Of a DNA stretch of 64,000 nt, positions 54,804 to 64,000 are shown piece after piece. The stretch lies in NCBI RefSeq assembly GCF_001460935.1, contig NZ_LN906597.1:1711773-1775772 (forward strand), given 5' to 3'. Within the stretch, counting starts at the first letter, position 1. Each line of letters starts with the position of its first letter. Made by a program: the position numbers and the translations under genes. The notes beneath the pieces are model-generated. The model was not told where the DNA came from, searched no databases, and worked only from the letters and a program-made list of their open reading frames with translations. Origin of the DNA: Candidatus Ichthyocystis hellenicum (GTDB lineage: Bacteria; Pseudomonadota; Gammaproteobacteria; Burkholderiales; 2013Ark19i).

Positions 54804-56268
54804 AAAATGCAATTTTCAGCAATTCAAGAGATGCCCTAACCATACTACCGTAGTCACTGTGGGCACGGTCGAAGTGTGCGAGTTGTCTACATATAATCTC
54901 GGCCGGAACACCTTTCATAGACTCCGCAATGTTGGTTGCTAGGCGCTTTTTCTCATCGGGACTCATTATTGAGAATAATTTACCTGGTTGTTCATAGTTA
55001 TCACAACCGTCAGCACCATCAAAAGAATCAGCATCCCCAGAAATTTTTAATGGGGGCTCACGAAACTCTGGATCAGCCACTGGACCATTAAAGCTATTTG
55101 GTTCGTAGTACGCATCCTTATAAGGCGCATTATCAAAGAAACACATCTGACCGTCACGATTATAGGTATGAACTGGACAACGAGGACGATTCACAGGAAT
55201 CATGTTGTAGTGAGTACCCAAGCGATGACGATGAGCATCAGGATAACTGAACAAACGTGCCTGTAGTACTTTATCAGGAGAAAATCCAATACCAGGAACA
55301 ACACTGGAAGGAGAAAAAGCAGCATTCTCAATTTCAGAGAAGTAGTTATCGGGATTACGATTCAATTCTAAAGTACCGACCTCAACAAGTGGATAGTCCT
55401 TGTGGTACCAAACTCTAGTCAAATCGAATGGATTAAATTTAACTTTCTCAGCTTCCTTTTCATCCATAATCTGAACATACATCGTCCACTTAGGAAACTC
55501 ACCATTTTCGATAGAATAGTAAAGATCCTCCTGATAGCTCTCACGAGAACGACCAATAACTTCAGAAGCTTCAGAGTTAGTGAAAAACTTATGTCCCTGG
55601 TTTGTCTTAAAGTGTATTTTTATCCAATAACGCTCACCTTTTTCATTCCAAAAAGAAAAAGTGTGAGAACCATAACCATTCATAAACCGAGGGCTTTGTG
55701 GCAATCCACGATCTGAAAATAATATTGTAACCTGATGCAAACTCTCAGGGGAAGCAGACCAATAATCCCACATTGCAGTAGGAGACCGAAGATTGGTCTT
55801 AGGATGACGTTTCTGAGTATGAATAAAATCAGGAAATTTAAGCGGATCACGGATAAAAAATACAGGAGTATTGTTACCCACCATATCCCAATTTCCCTGA
55901 TTTGTATAGAATTTCAAAGCAAACCCACGAACATCACGCTCAGCATCTGCTGCACCTAACTCCCCAGCAACAGTTGAGAATCGAGCCAAAACATACGTCT
56001 TACGACCTACTTCTTTCAAAAAATCAGCACAAGTATAGGAGGTAACATCTTTAGTTACAGTAAAAGTACCATAAGCTCCCCAACCCTTAGCATGAACAAT
56101 ACGCTCTGCAATACGCTCCCTGTTTTGGTGAGCCAACTTTTCCTGCAAATGCCAATCTTGAATAAGAACAGGACCCCTAGGTCCTGCGGTAACTGAATTA
56201 GAATTGTCCGCAACTGGAGAACCAGTTGTAGTCGTCATAACCAACTTTCTATCACCATCCTGTGCCAT
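54802..56268 (-). CDS. katA: Haem catalase (clade 3, KatA type)
   Basis: A 488-residue small-subunit catalase, 2 H2O2 to 2 H2O + O2. Catalytic His in [14 protein letters not shown], Asn in [19 protein letters not shown], and the haem-ligand Tyr in [23 protein letters not shown]-pocket and haem-pocket stretches are normal. ATG at 56268 behind GGTGG; the TTG at 56280 is less likely. No signal peptide, so cytoplasmic. It probably works with sodB and YggX against oxidative stress. A convergent terminator lies at its 3' end. The exact KatA/KatE naming is by length and motif only. Confidence 0.94.
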   Translation of the reverse strand: MAQDGDRKLVMTTTTGSPVADNSNSVTAGPRGPVLIQDWHLQEKLAHQNRERIAERIVHAKGWGAYGTFTVTKDVTSYTCADFLKEVGRKTYVLARFSTVAGELGAADAERDVRGFALKFYTNQGNWDMVGNNTPVFFIRDPLKFPDFIHTQKRHPKTNLRSPTAMWDYWSASPESLHQVTILFSDRGLPQSPRFMNGYGSHTFSFWNEKGERYWIKIHFKTNQGHKFFTNSEASEVIGRSRESYQEDLYYSIENGEFPKWTMYVQIMDEKEAEKVKFNPFDLTRVWYHKDYPLVEVGTLELNRNPDNYFSEIENAAFSPSSVVPGIGFSPDKVLQARLFSYPDAHRHRLGTHYNMIPVNRPRCPVHTYNRDGQMCFFDNAPYKDAYYEPNSFNGPVADPEFREPPLKISGDADSFDGADGCDNYEQPGKLFSIMSPDEKKRLATNIAESMKGVPAEIICRQLAHFDRAHSDYGSMVRASLELLKIAF

Positions 56269-56359
56269 AAAAACCACCAATCAATACAAAAAAATACGAC
56301 ATTATACAAACATGAACAACTAGGATACACAAAACAAATAGACCTGCAACATGGAAATC

Positions 56360-56911
56360 TTAACGCCTGTAGAACGGAACTAACTCCGCTTTACCTATGG
56401 AGTTGGAAACAAGAGAAAATCCAGCCATAGCAGCAGTAGAGTCTTTCTTAATTGGGAGTTTAGAAACTTTAAGCGCCCAAACAGTAAAGATGTAACGGTG
56501 TCTTTTTTCACCGGATGGGGGACAAGGACCACCAAAGTTCTTTAATCCATAATCATTACGAATCTCGAACGAACCTTTAGGTAACTTCCCTAAAGAAGAA
56601 GCACCTGTATCCACATTATGAACAGAAGGCGGAATATCTACCAACAACCAGTGCCACCAACCACTAATGGTAGGAGCATCAGGATCATAGACGGTAATAG
56701 CAAAACTTTTGGTACCAACGGGCTCGTAAGACCATGATAGCTGGGGAGACAAATTACCACCATGACACCCAAAACGATTAAAAACCTGCTTAATATTCAT
56801 AATTTTATTAGTAGCCATATCTGCACTATGGAGACTAAACCTTGATGCCAAAACATTTTGGGAAAAAAACATCGAGCAAAACAAAACCGCAGACAAGACC
56901 CTAGCCATCAT
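56360..56911 (-). CDS. Exported PEBP/YbhB family protein
   Basis: A 183-residue protein of the phosphatidylethanolamine-binding / Raf-kinase-inhibitor family (bacterial YbhB/YbcL). It has a signal peptide (about 1-22, cut after VLA), then LSPQLSWSYEP, AITVYDPDAPTISGWWHWLLVDIP and NFGGPCPPSGEKRHRYIFTVWAL, which make the ligand pocket (D-P-D-A-P and G-P-C-P-P). ATG at 56911 follows AAGGAG. Role in bacteria is unclear; the periplasmic location is inferred from the signal. Monocistronic, about 90 bp upstream of the catalase gene on the same strand. Confidence 0.92.
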   Translation of the reverse strand: MMARVLSAVLFCSMFFSQNVLASRFSLHSADMATNKIMNIKQVFNRFGCHGGNLSPQLSWSYEPVGTKSFAITVYDPDAPTISGWWHWLLVDIPPSVHNVDTGASSLGKLPKGSFEIRNDYGLKNFGGPCPPSGEKRHRYIFTVWALKVSKLPIKKDSTAAMAGFSLVSNSIGKAELVPFYRR

Positions 56912-57159
56912 ACCGTATGCTCCTTTTAACAATAACAGTCGAGAAAAGCAATTTTAAGAACTTAAGCAACAATAATAGATAAGTACACATTTCAAAAAAA
57001 CAACAGAGGTAAACCACTATTACTGTAATTATTATCAAACCCTCTACAAATGCAACAAATTGACAAAAACCGGACAAGGTAGTTCCACAAACAAAACCAC
57101 ACAAAAACTATATTGCACGATCAAGTAGAAAAATCCAAGAGATAAACACGAAAAGAAGT

Positions 57160-57547
57160 TGGTGGAGACGGGCGGAATCGAACCGCCGTCCGCAAGCACT
57201 TTACAGCAAGATCTACATGCTTAGCAACGCCGTTAAGGTCACATGCCCAGCACCGGCGCGCAAACGCTGGAACACGCTATCTGCTAAATTGTCGGGAAGA
57301 GCCGCCACAGATTCAGCCCACCTTATCGCACTAATATGACACTGCTGTGCATGTTTCCACACACCCACCCCATGCGCAAAGCGGTGCAGCGGAAGGAACA
57401 CCGGTTATTAAGCGGCAAGTTCCTCACTAATACTAAAGGTTTCATCGTTGGCAGTTATATTTGCCTTCCGGCTGTATTTACGTGGATAACCGGCCCACGA
57501 CATGCCCTCAACTGCTCTGCAACCCACGTCGAAACCAGGTCGTCCCC
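57160..57547 (-). ncRNA. ssrA: tmRNA
   Basis: Ribosome-rescue RNA. The 5' end GGGGACG pairs with CGTCTCC before ACCA at the 3' end, and the T-arm GGTTCGATTCC is visible. The tag frame starts at 57452: GCC AAC GAT GAA ACC ... GCC GCT TAA TAA, giving ANDETFSISEELAA, ending at 57411 with two stops. The ANDET start and AA end fit betaproteobacterial tags, though it is longer than the common short form. An encoded CCA is present (57160-57162 on the plus strand as TGG). About 390 nt, normal size. Confidence 0.96.
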
Positions 57548-57627
57548 CAAAAAGAACAAGTACAGACTACATTGTACCATAATCACAACTTCACATTCAA
57601 TTTACTAAAACTATATAAATCTCATCG

Positions 57628-58278
57628 CTATTTAAAAAGAAAATCGCTAAGCTCTTTGGCCGATGACACTAAATTAGAAACTGCCCTTTCCAACAACACA
57701 TCTCTTTGGTACCCCCACAAAACACCCAAAAACTCCATATTACAAGCACTAGCAGCTTCATAATCACACAAACCATCACCAATATATATGCACTTAGAAG
57801 GATCACTATTCAAAATATCTGCTGCCTTAAGCAAAGAATCCGGAGATGGTTTAGGATGCAAAACATCGTCCCCACAGACAACACATGGGCAATTCAAATT
57901 TATGTGATCCAATAAAGGAATAGTCAAACTACGCCATTTTCCAGTAACAATACCCCATGGAACAACCAGTCCTTCAATATTAGCGATAATACCCCTTATG
58001 CCTGGAAAAAAATCGCTCTGCCCGTGATCCACATCGGTATAGAACGACAGAAATCTATTCTTAATATCCTTAAACTCACTATCTTTTTGGGAAATACCCA
58101 AAAATCTCTCCAGGATTTTGTTAACTCCCTGACCAGTATAGGAGAGAAAATCCTCCTGAGTCACAGTATCAATACCTCTATCTTCACAAAGCTTATTCAA
58201 AGCAGCACGTAAATCAGATGTTGTATCTACTAGCGTCCCATCAAGATCAAAAAGAATAGCATCCCAACCTAGTTTCAT
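57628..58278 (-). CDS. gph: Phosphoglycolate phosphatase (HAD family)
   Basis: A 216-residue HAD hydrolase: nucleophile Asp in LFDLDGTLVDT, motif II Thr in IVTGKW, Lys in KPSPDSLL and acidic motif YIGDGLCDYEAA. Gph removes phosphate from 2-phosphoglycolate formed in DNA repair. Start overlaps the ubiG stop by 4 bp (ATGA), so translation is coupled. The ubiG-gph order is widespread in Proteobacteria and supports this assignment among HAD proteins. Confidence 0.9.
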   Translation of the reverse strand: MKLGWDAILFDLDGTLVDTTSDLRAALNKLCEDRGIDTVTQEDFLSYTGQGVNKILERFLGISQKDSEFKDIKNRFLSFYTDVDHGQSDFFPGIRGIIANIEGLVVPWGIVTGKWRSLTIPLLDHINLNCPCVVCGDDVLHPKPSPDSLLKAADILNSDPSKCIYIGDGLCDYEAASACNMEFLGVLWGYQRDVLLERAVSNLVSSAKELSDFLFK

Positions 58279-58943
58279 TTTTGAGCAACCATAAAGTAAT
58301 TGACATCTACCGATGAAGATAAAGAAGCAGAATGAGTCATAGGATTATAATGTAACCCCTTTACATTCCTTACTAACAGACCATATTCCTCCAACCACAC
58401 AGATAATTCACTCGGTTTTATAAAACAAGACCAATCATGAGTTCCGCGAGTTATTATACTTAAGATATACTCTGCAATCACGATAGTTAAGAAATACGAT
58501 TTAGCAGTACGGTTTATGGTAGACAATATTATATACCCACCTTCTTTGAGCAATTTAATGCACTGACCAATAAAAACACGAGGTGAGCTGACATGCTCTA
58601 TAACTTCCATACAAACTATACAGTCGAAACTATCCTTATGTGTCTCCAGGAGGTCGTCCACAGTTGCGTGCTTGTAGTCTATTGCCAAAAGCTCAGATGC
58701 AGCATGAAGCTTAGCAACATCTATTAAAGAAGAAGACCTATCAACACCAATAACCTCAGCTCCTGACCTGACCAAGCTTTCAGATAAAATTCCACCGCCG
58801 CACCCAATATCCAGAACTAATTTCCCCTGTAAAGAAATAATCGAATTGATAAATGCCATTCGAACAGGATTAATATGATGAAGAACCTTCATAGGTCCCT
58901 GATCATCCCACCATACGGAACTAAGATCATCAAAAACATCCAT
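58275..58943 (-). CDS. ubiG: Ubiquinone biosynthesis O-methyltransferase
   Basis: A 222-residue class I SAM methyltransferase carrying out both O-methylations in ubiquinone synthesis. FDDLSSVWWDDQGPMKVLHHINPVRM is the UbiG N-terminal hallmark; VLDIGCGGGILSESL and GVDRSS bind SAM; MEVIEHV, then LSTINRTAKSYFLTIVIAEYIL follow. ATG at 58943 (a TTG directly before it was not used). Followed by gph with ATGA overlap. Indicates a ubiquinone-based respiratory chain. Confidence 0.95.
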   Translation of the reverse strand: MDVFDDLSSVWWDDQGPMKVLHHINPVRMAFINSIISLQGKLVLDIGCGGGILSESLVRSGAEVIGVDRSSSLIDVAKLHAASELLAIDYKHATVDDLLETHKDSFDCIVCMEVIEHVSSPRVFIGQCIKLLKEGGYIILSTINRTAKSYFLTIVIAEYILSIITRGTHDWSCFIKPSELSVWLEEYGLLVRNVKGLHYNPMTHSASLSSSVDVNYFMVAQK

Positions 58944-58961
58944 CAAGACTACCTCAAAAAC

Positions 58962-58997
58962 AAAAAAGCCCCCCTAAATTTTTTAGAAGAGCTTTTT
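58962..58997 (-). terminator. Terminator-like hairpin after ompA gene
   Basis: On the minus strand AAAAAGC and GCTTTTT(T) form a stem ending in a T-rich run (TTTTTTGTTTTTG). It lies between the OmpA-like gene stop and ubiG start, so ompA is probably transcribed mostly on its own. Confidence 0.6.
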
Positions 58998-59018
58998 ATC
59001 AAAACCAAAAAATATTTA

Positions 59019-59783
59019 CTAATTGCCTTTGATGTGGGCAGAATCTTTTGTGCGGTGATTATCTATAAAACTATTACGGTTGATAGATTTAGGATCTACA
59101 GAAGTAACACCTATGATCTCTACCTGAACACGACGATTGCGTGACCTACCATCCTCTGTCATGTTAGTAGCTACAGGATCAGACTTAGATTTTCCTTCCG
59201 CATATATACTAGAATGATCAATTCCCTTTTTAATCAAATATTTACGCACAGCATTAGCACGATCACGGGATAACTTAGTATTAAGAGCATCAGAACCACG
59301 AGAATCTGTGTATCCGGTAACGACCACAACCTCAATTTTCACTTGCTTCAAAAAATCAACCAAACCATCCAAAACTCTATGACTAGAGCCACGTATCATC
59401 GAAGATGAGGTATCAAAGAAGGTACTAGCAGACAAGGTAAGCTTGTGGTCAATAACACGCTCCTGGGACCTACTAGGCGGAACAACTGGTTTTTTGTAAA
59501 TTACCTTAGCCTCAGCAGCCGGCTCATCATGAGTAGACATTGCAGTAGATTCAGATTTCTTGAAGTACTCAGGATCACAGTCCGGAGTACGCCCAAGAGG
59601 GGACCAAGAAGAGGCACGAACACAATTGGAACCAGCATCACGCACAGGACGAGAAGCGCCATCACGCACATAAGCACCATCCTGGGATCCAGTAAGGGCC
59701 AACGCCCCGAAAGAAGAAAAAATCAAAAACAGCAGAGAACCCAGAGCAAACGCCGTAGAATACGTTAACTTCACTCTCATCAT
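59019..59783 (-). CDS. OmpA-family outer-membrane / peptidoglycan-binding protein
   Basis: A 254-residue protein with signal peptide (MMRVKLTYSTAFALGSLLFL..., cut after ALA). About 85 residues of linker follow (with two Cys, NCVRASS and PDCDPEY), then a C-terminal OmpA-like peptidoglycan-binding domain: LSASTFFDTSSSMI, VVVTGYTDSRGSDALN, LSRDRANAVRKYLIKKGI, GRSRNRRVQVEI. The Asp and Arg that bind diaminopimelate are present. No beta-barrel part is obvious, so it is a short periplasmic anchor type. ATG at 59783 behind GGAG. Same order (ompA-ubiG-gph) as in Burkholderia-type genomes. Confidence 0.92.
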   Translation of the reverse strand: MMRVKLTYSTAFALGSLLFLIFSSFGALALTGSQDGAYVRDGASRPVRDAGSNCVRASSWSPLGRTPDCDPEYFKKSESTAMSTHDEPAAEAKVIYKKPVVPPSRSQERVIDHKLTLSASTFFDTSSSMIRGSSHRVLDGLVDFLKQVKIEVVVVTGYTDSRGSDALNTKLSRDRANAVRKYLIKKGIDHSSIYAEGKSKSDPVATNMTEDGRSRNRRVQVEIIGVTSVDPKSINRNSFIDNHRTKDSAHIKGN

Positions 59784-59901
59784 CGCAAAACTCCAAAAAG
59801 GTACAAAAAAACCGCCCCACGATTGTTTCATGAAAGACGCCGCATTGACAAATTAACTTGCATTATGACCTATAATATGTTGTTTCAGAGACAAAATAAT
59901 A

Positions 59902-61122
59902 CTAACACTGCCACAAAGAAACCACCACCTGAGCTACTATACCCTCTTTTCTACCCAACGCACCCATGGATTCGGCGGTCTTGCATTTTATTCCTATACA
60001 CGATTGATCAATACCCAAAGCCTTAGAAATATTGTCCTTCATACCTTCAACAAAAGGTGAAAAACGTGGCTCTTCTGCAATAATAGTTGCATCAATATTG
60101 ATGACTCTGTACGGAAAAATTACATCGCGATACAAAATCGTAAGAAGTTGCAGTGAATTCGCATCCTTATAACTATCATCAGTTTGCGGAAAATAATGAC
60201 CTATGTCAGCTTTACCACACCCACCCAATAGGGCATCCATCAATGCATGCAACAAAACATCGGCATCAGAATGCCCAATTAAGCCACGAGGATAAGGTAT
60301 ACAAACACCTCCTACTACCAACGGCAATCCCTCAGATAAGCGATGGGAATCGTAACCATAACCAACACGAATAAGTGGCTTTTGGTACAGGGGGTGAAAC
60401 CAAAGATGTAACTTAACTGCTTCTAAATCGTGGCTATAGGTAACCTTTATGTTATGAGGCGCGATAATTACTGGATAAATTAATTCGCTCCCATGCAGAA
60501 ACTCAACTGCAGAAACCTCATCACATGCATCTGGAACAGCAGATAGTGATTCAACAAGAGTAGTATAGCGAAAAATCTGCGGAGTCTGGGCACGATAAAT
60601 ACGGTCATTGGACACTGATCTGTTGAGTCCACCACCATCACTAAATTCCTTCAGTGAATCAACTTCAGGAGAAGCCAAAAAGGCACCCATAATACCTTGG
60701 TTTAACAGGGCCTTTGTTAAAGATTGGCAATCATCAAACATCAATGCCGGACGTGCAGCATCGTGAACAGCTACCCAATCATCACTATCTGCGCAATTAG
60801 AGATGATACGCAACCCACATTGAACACTTTCTGCCCTAGTATTACCTCCCTTACACAAAAACAATGGCACAGAACCGGTGTACGATCTCCAAAATTCAAT
60901 TTCTCTCTCGCACTCCCCATCCTCAGGCAAAACTAGTACAATACCCTCGGTGCTCAAAAATCGAGATATGGTATACAGAGAGTATGCAGTCATTGGATGT
61001 CCGCCAACAAGCTGATATTGTTTAGATTTCATACTCTGCCCTTTGGGCAGATCTTGGCAAAATCTGCTTCCAGTACCAGCAGCAACAACAATGGACCATA
61101 ATTTCAATGCTTGTTTAAACAT
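59902..61122 (-). CDS. ispDF: Bifunctional IspD-IspF (MEP isoprenoid pathway)
   Basis: A 406-residue fusion of two enzymes. Residues 1-240: IspD cytidylyltransferase (VVAAGTGSRF, KGGNTRAESVQCGL, VAVHDAARP). Residues 245-406: IspF MECDP synthase (GYGYDSHRLSEG with metal ligands, IGHSDADVLLHALMDALLGGCG, IGHYFPQTDD, KCKTAESMG). It carries out two non-consecutive steps of the pathway. Fusion is common in alpha- and epsilonproteobacteria; in betaproteobacteria the genes are usually separate, so this is unusual. ATG at 61122, divergent from gyrA. Confidence 0.93.
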   Translation of the reverse strand: MFKQALKLWSIVVAAGTGSRFCQDLPKGQSMKSKQYQLVGGHPMTAYSLYTISRFLSTEGIVLVLPEDGECEREIEFWRSYTGSVPLFLCKGGNTRAESVQCGLRIISNCADSDDWVAVHDAARPALMFDDCQSLTKALLNQGIMGAFLASPEVDSLKEFSDGGGLNRSVSNDRIYRAQTPQIFRYTTLVESLSAVPDACDEVSAVEFLHGSELIYPVIIAPHNIKVTYSHDLEAVKLHLWFHPLYQKPLIRVGYGYDSHRLSEGLPLVVGGVCIPYPRGLIGHSDADVLLHALMDALLGGCGKADIGHYFPQTDDSYKDANSLQLLTILYRDVIFPYRVINIDATIIAEEPRFSPFVEGMKDNISKALGIDQSCIGIKCKTAESMGALGRKEGIVAQVVVSLWQC

Positions 61123-61298
61123 ACATACCCATTTTCTCGTCTGAACAATTAACTTATGATATAAATTAATCGAACTTGTAGTTTAGCCAAATTGGTGTAA
61201 GAGATAAAATTCATCACTTGTGGGTTAATTAGATAATCGGGCAACTACACGCAAAGTGTAAGTGGCGTAACGTTAAACTTCTAAAAGTGTCTATCATC

Positions 61299-63857
61299 AT
61301 GAAACCTTTTGCACAAGAAACGATATCAGTCAGCCTCGAGGAAGAGATGAAATCGTCGTACATGGATTACGCCATGAGCGTCATCGTGGGACGTGCTCTT
61401 CCAGACGTCAGGGACGGCCTAAAACCAGTTCACAGAAGAATAATGTATGCCATGAACCAACTAAACAACGTGTGGAATAAACCTCACAAAAAGTCTGCTC
61501 GCATAGTTGGTGATGTTATAGGTAAGTACCACCCTCACGGCGATTCGGCAGTATATGACACGATAGTAAGAATGGCACAAAAGTTCTCCTTGCGTTACAC
61601 ACTGATAGACGGACAAGGAAACTTCGGTTCTGTAGATGGAGACAACGCCGCGGCAATGCGTTACACGGAAATACGCATATCTCGTATCGGTCAAGAACTC
61701 ATGACTGATATCGACAGTCAAACAGTAGACTTCGGCCCAAACTATGACAACTCCGAGGTTGAACCACTAGTACTACCAGCTCGAATCCCCAATTTGTTGG
61801 TTAACGGATCGTCAGGAATAGCTGTTGGCATGGCTACTAACATCCCACCACACCAAATTTCTGAAGTTATAAATGCTTGCCTATCCTATCTTGACAATCC
61901 TGAAATATCGATAAATGACCTCATTAAAATAATGCCGGCTCCGGATTTTCCAACGGGTGGAATCATATACGGCACTCAGGGTGTCCATGACGGATACCGT
62001 ACTGGAAGAGGCAGAGTAATCATCAGAGCCAAAGTTCATTTCGAAGATTTAGAAAAAGGCAATAGAAACTCCATAATAATCGATGAACTTCCTTATCAAG
62101 TAAATAAAAAGAATTTGTTGGAAAAAATTGCTGACCTGGTTAACAACAAAAAGCTGGAAGGAATTTCAGACATAAGGGACGAATCTGATCGCGATGGTAT
62201 GCGCGTTGTTCTGGAATTAAAGAGAGGAGAGAACCCAGAAATTGTAACTAACAACTTGTATCGTCTGACATCTCTACAATACTCTTTTGGAATGAACTTC
62301 GTTGCCCTAGTCAAGGGAAAACCGCAGGTACTGAACCTAAAATACATAATTCAGTACTTTATAGAACATCGTCGCGAAGTAGTAACTCGCCGCACCATAT
62401 TTGATCTAAAAAAAGCCCGTGAGCGTGGTCACTTGCTTGAAGGATTAGCTGTTGCTCTATCAAACATAAACGAGATCATTGCACTTATAAAATCGTCTTC
62501 ATCTCGTCAAGAAGCCCATGAAGCGTTAATGAAAAAGTCGTGGCCATCGTCACTGATTGAAAAGATGCTTGGTAAAATAGATGAGAAATTGATACGGCCA
62601 GAGGAGCTACGCAACAGCTATGGAATAAGAAAAGATGGATATTTGCTTTCTGACCCACAAGCAAAAGCCATATTGGACATGCAACTCTCCAAACTCACAT
62701 CGTTGGAACAAGATAAAATTTTCAGAGATTACAAGAATATAGTAGACACAATTTGCGATCTACTTGATGTCCTAGATAAACCTGAGCGTGTAAATCAGAT
62801 CATTAAGGATGAGCTCTGTAGTACCAAAAAAGAGTTCGGTGATAAGCGCATGTCCCAAATAGTCACAACGACACAAGATTTTTGTGCTGAGGATCTTATT
62901 CCAGCGCAGGATATGATGATTACATTATCTCATGCTGGATACATAAAAGCTCAACCTCTATCCGACTATCGCTCACAAAAGAGGGGCGGAAAAGGCAAGA
63001 TTGCCGCAAAAACCAGGGAACAGGACTTCATAGAGCATGTATTTACTTCAAACACCCATGATTACATTCTATGCTTCTCGACCCGAGGACGTTGCTACTG
63101 GGTAAAGGTGCACGAAGTTCCACAGGGAAGTAGAGTATCCAGAGGTAGACCAATAGTTAACATATTTCAACTCCAAGAAGGGGAAAAAATAACCGCTATT
63201 TTATCTGTCAAAGAATTTACTGAGGATAATTTCGTATTCATGGCTACCTCCATGGGAACGGTCAAGAAGACATCGCTATCAGAATTTAATAGTCCACGTC
63301 GATCTGGATTAATTGCCATCAACCTTGACGACGGGGATCACTTGATTGGGGTCGCAATTACTGAGGGTAACTCAGACGTTATGCTATTCTCAGACGTTGG
63401 TAAGGCAGTAAGATTTTCTGAGCAAGATGTACGAAAAATGGGACGAGCAGCTCGTGGAGTAAGGGGAATAACTCTTGGAACAGATCAAAAAGTTATTACC
63501 ATGCTGGTTACGGAAAGGGAAGAAAACATAGCTGTTCTTGCTGCAACGGAAAACGGTTTTGGTAAGAGAACTTTAATTGAAGAATACCCAAGGCACGGTC
63601 GTGGAACTAAAGGCGTTATCGCCATACAACAATCCAAGCGCAACGGAAGGGTTGTGTCGGCAGCCCTCGTATCACCTGGAGATGAAGTTATGCTTATTAC
63701 TCTCTCCGGAGTGCTAATACGTCTGTGTGTAAACGGAATTCGTGAGGTTGGTCGTTCAGCCCAAGGAGTAAACTTAATTAATTTGTCTGGAAAAGATACT
63801 TTAGTTAAAGTCCAAAAAATTGTAGAATCCGAGGACGATAGCTCGGATGAGGAATGA
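61299..63857 (+). CDS. gyrA: DNA gyrase subunit A
   Basis: An 852-residue GyrA. Catalytic Tyr in [10 protein letters not shown], quinolone-determining region [14 protein letters not shown] with the Ser and Asp found in susceptible enzymes, and C-terminal beta-pinwheel with QKRGGKGK (GyrA box) at about residue 550. It introduces negative supercoils with GyrB, which is not in the window. ATG at 61299 fits the family start; a GTG at 61287 adds four residues. No clear ribosome site. It ends in an acidic tail (EDDSSDEE) usual for this subunit. Confidence 0.96.
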   Translation: MKPFAQETISVSLEEEMKSSYMDYAMSVIVGRALPDVRDGLKPVHRRIMYAMNQLNNVWNKPHKKSARIVGDVIGKYHPHGDSAVYDTIVRMAQKFSLRYTLIDGQGNFGSVDGDNAAAMRYTEIRISRIGQELMTDIDSQTVDFGPNYDNSEVEPLVLPARIPNLLVNGSSGIAVGMATNIPPHQISEVINACLSYLDNPEISINDLIKIMPAPDFPTGGIIYGTQGVHDGYRTGRGRVIIRAKVHFEDLEKGNRNSIIIDELPYQVNKKNLLEKIADLVNNKKLEGISDIRDESDRDGMRVVLELKRGENPEIVTNNLYRLTSLQYSFGMNFVALVKGKPQVLNLKYIIQYFIEHRREVVTRRTIFDLKKARERGHLLEGLAVALSNINEIIALIKSSSSRQEAHEALMKKSWPSSLIEKMLGKIDEKLIRPEELRNSYGIRKDGYLLSDPQAKAILDMQLSKLTSLEQDKIFRDYKNIVDTICDLLDVLDKPERVNQIIKDELCSTKKEFGDKRMSQIVTTTQDFCAEDLIPAQDMMITLSHAGYIKAQPLSDYRSQKRGGKGKIAAKTREQDFIEHVFTSNTHDYILCFSTRGRCYWVKVHEVPQGSRVSRGRPIVNIFQLQEGEKITAILSVKEFTEDNFVFMATSMGTVKKTSLSEFNSPRRSGLIAINLDDGDHLIGVAITEGNSDVMLFSDVGKAVRFSEQDVRKMGRAARGVRGITLGTDQKVITMLVTEREENIAVLAATENGFGKRTLIEEYPRHGRGTKGVIAIQQSKRNGRVVSAALVSPGDEVMLITLSGVLIRLCVNGIREVGRSAQGVNLINLSGKDTLVKVQKIVESEDDSSDEE

Positions 63858-64000
63858 TTCCCTAACGTAATGGTTGTGTAAATTCTTGTGTAACACTTTC
63901 GATAAGAAAATCATGATTTTGATGGGATGGTGTTTTTGGTTAGTAACCTGCATCTGTTCCAATTACGTAGCCCCTAACAGCTAACATAACATGTGGCGGA
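63858..64000. other. Downstream of gyrA, no gene identified
   Basis: The last 143 bp show no complete gene or clear terminator. A short ATG frame at 63914 closes after a few codons. A gene may begin beyond the edge. Confidence 0.4.

Overview
The window is AT-rich bacterial chromosome. It carries a betaproteobacterial core gene set split by two kinds of lineage-specific material. Evidence for Betaproteobacteria: the gene order sodB/xseA/exbB/exbD/(Trm112-like)/adk, the ompA-ubiG-gph block next to gyrA, the rpsT/murJ head-to-head pair, a FixL/FixJ-like two-component pair, and a tmRNA whose tag starts ANDET. Large arrays of unknown paralogues, long decaying spacers and many secreted-looking low-complexity proteins suggest a host-restricted, probably intracellular bacterium. 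My best guess is a relative of the fish-gill epitheliocystis agents (Ca. Ichthyocystis), which I recall having expanded tandem families. This is inference, not a database result.

Layout. 1-15.1 kb: nine tandem minus-strand members (the first cut by the window edge) of one unknown protein family (family A). 15.1-18.9 kb: a gene desert with at least one recognisable dead family A copy. 18.9-27.6 kb: a core island with yggX, gatB, pgk, rlmD, a secreted lectin-like protein carrying a G8 tract, a divergent epimerase, a Bax-inhibitor-1-like membrane protein and tRNA-Pro/Arg/His. 27.7-31.6 kb: a candidate small RNA, a 16-bp triplet repeat and two plus-strand family A members forming a separate subfamily. 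32-43.9 kb: a GT2 glycosyltransferase, a two-component pair, murB, rpsT, murJ, ggt, adk, a Trm112-like protein, exbD, exbB and xseA. 44-49.5 kb: a cassette of six short Ser/Gly-rich or repeat proteins (family B and neighbours) between xseA and sodB. It includes a 36-bp tandem-repeat gene broken by a 1-bp frameshift and a duplicated, partly dead two-gene block. 49.9-64 kb: sodB, another unknown secreted-looking protein, mutS, two small lipoproteins, catalase, a PEBP-like protein, tmRNA, gph, ubiG, an OmpA-like protein, a fused ispDF and gyrA.

The core genes cover envelope building (murB, murJ, ompA, exbBD), isoprenoid and quinone synthesis (ispDF, ubiG), oxidative defence (sodB, catalase, yggX), DNA maintenance (mutS, xseA, gyrA) and translation (gatB, rpsT, rlmD, tmRNA, tRNAs). 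Family A and the family B cassette are the parts most likely to be undescribed. Both show duplication, decay and domain shuffling, as expected of proteins under diversifying pressure, for example host-facing ones. No secretion signal for family A is visible, so its location in the cell is unknown.
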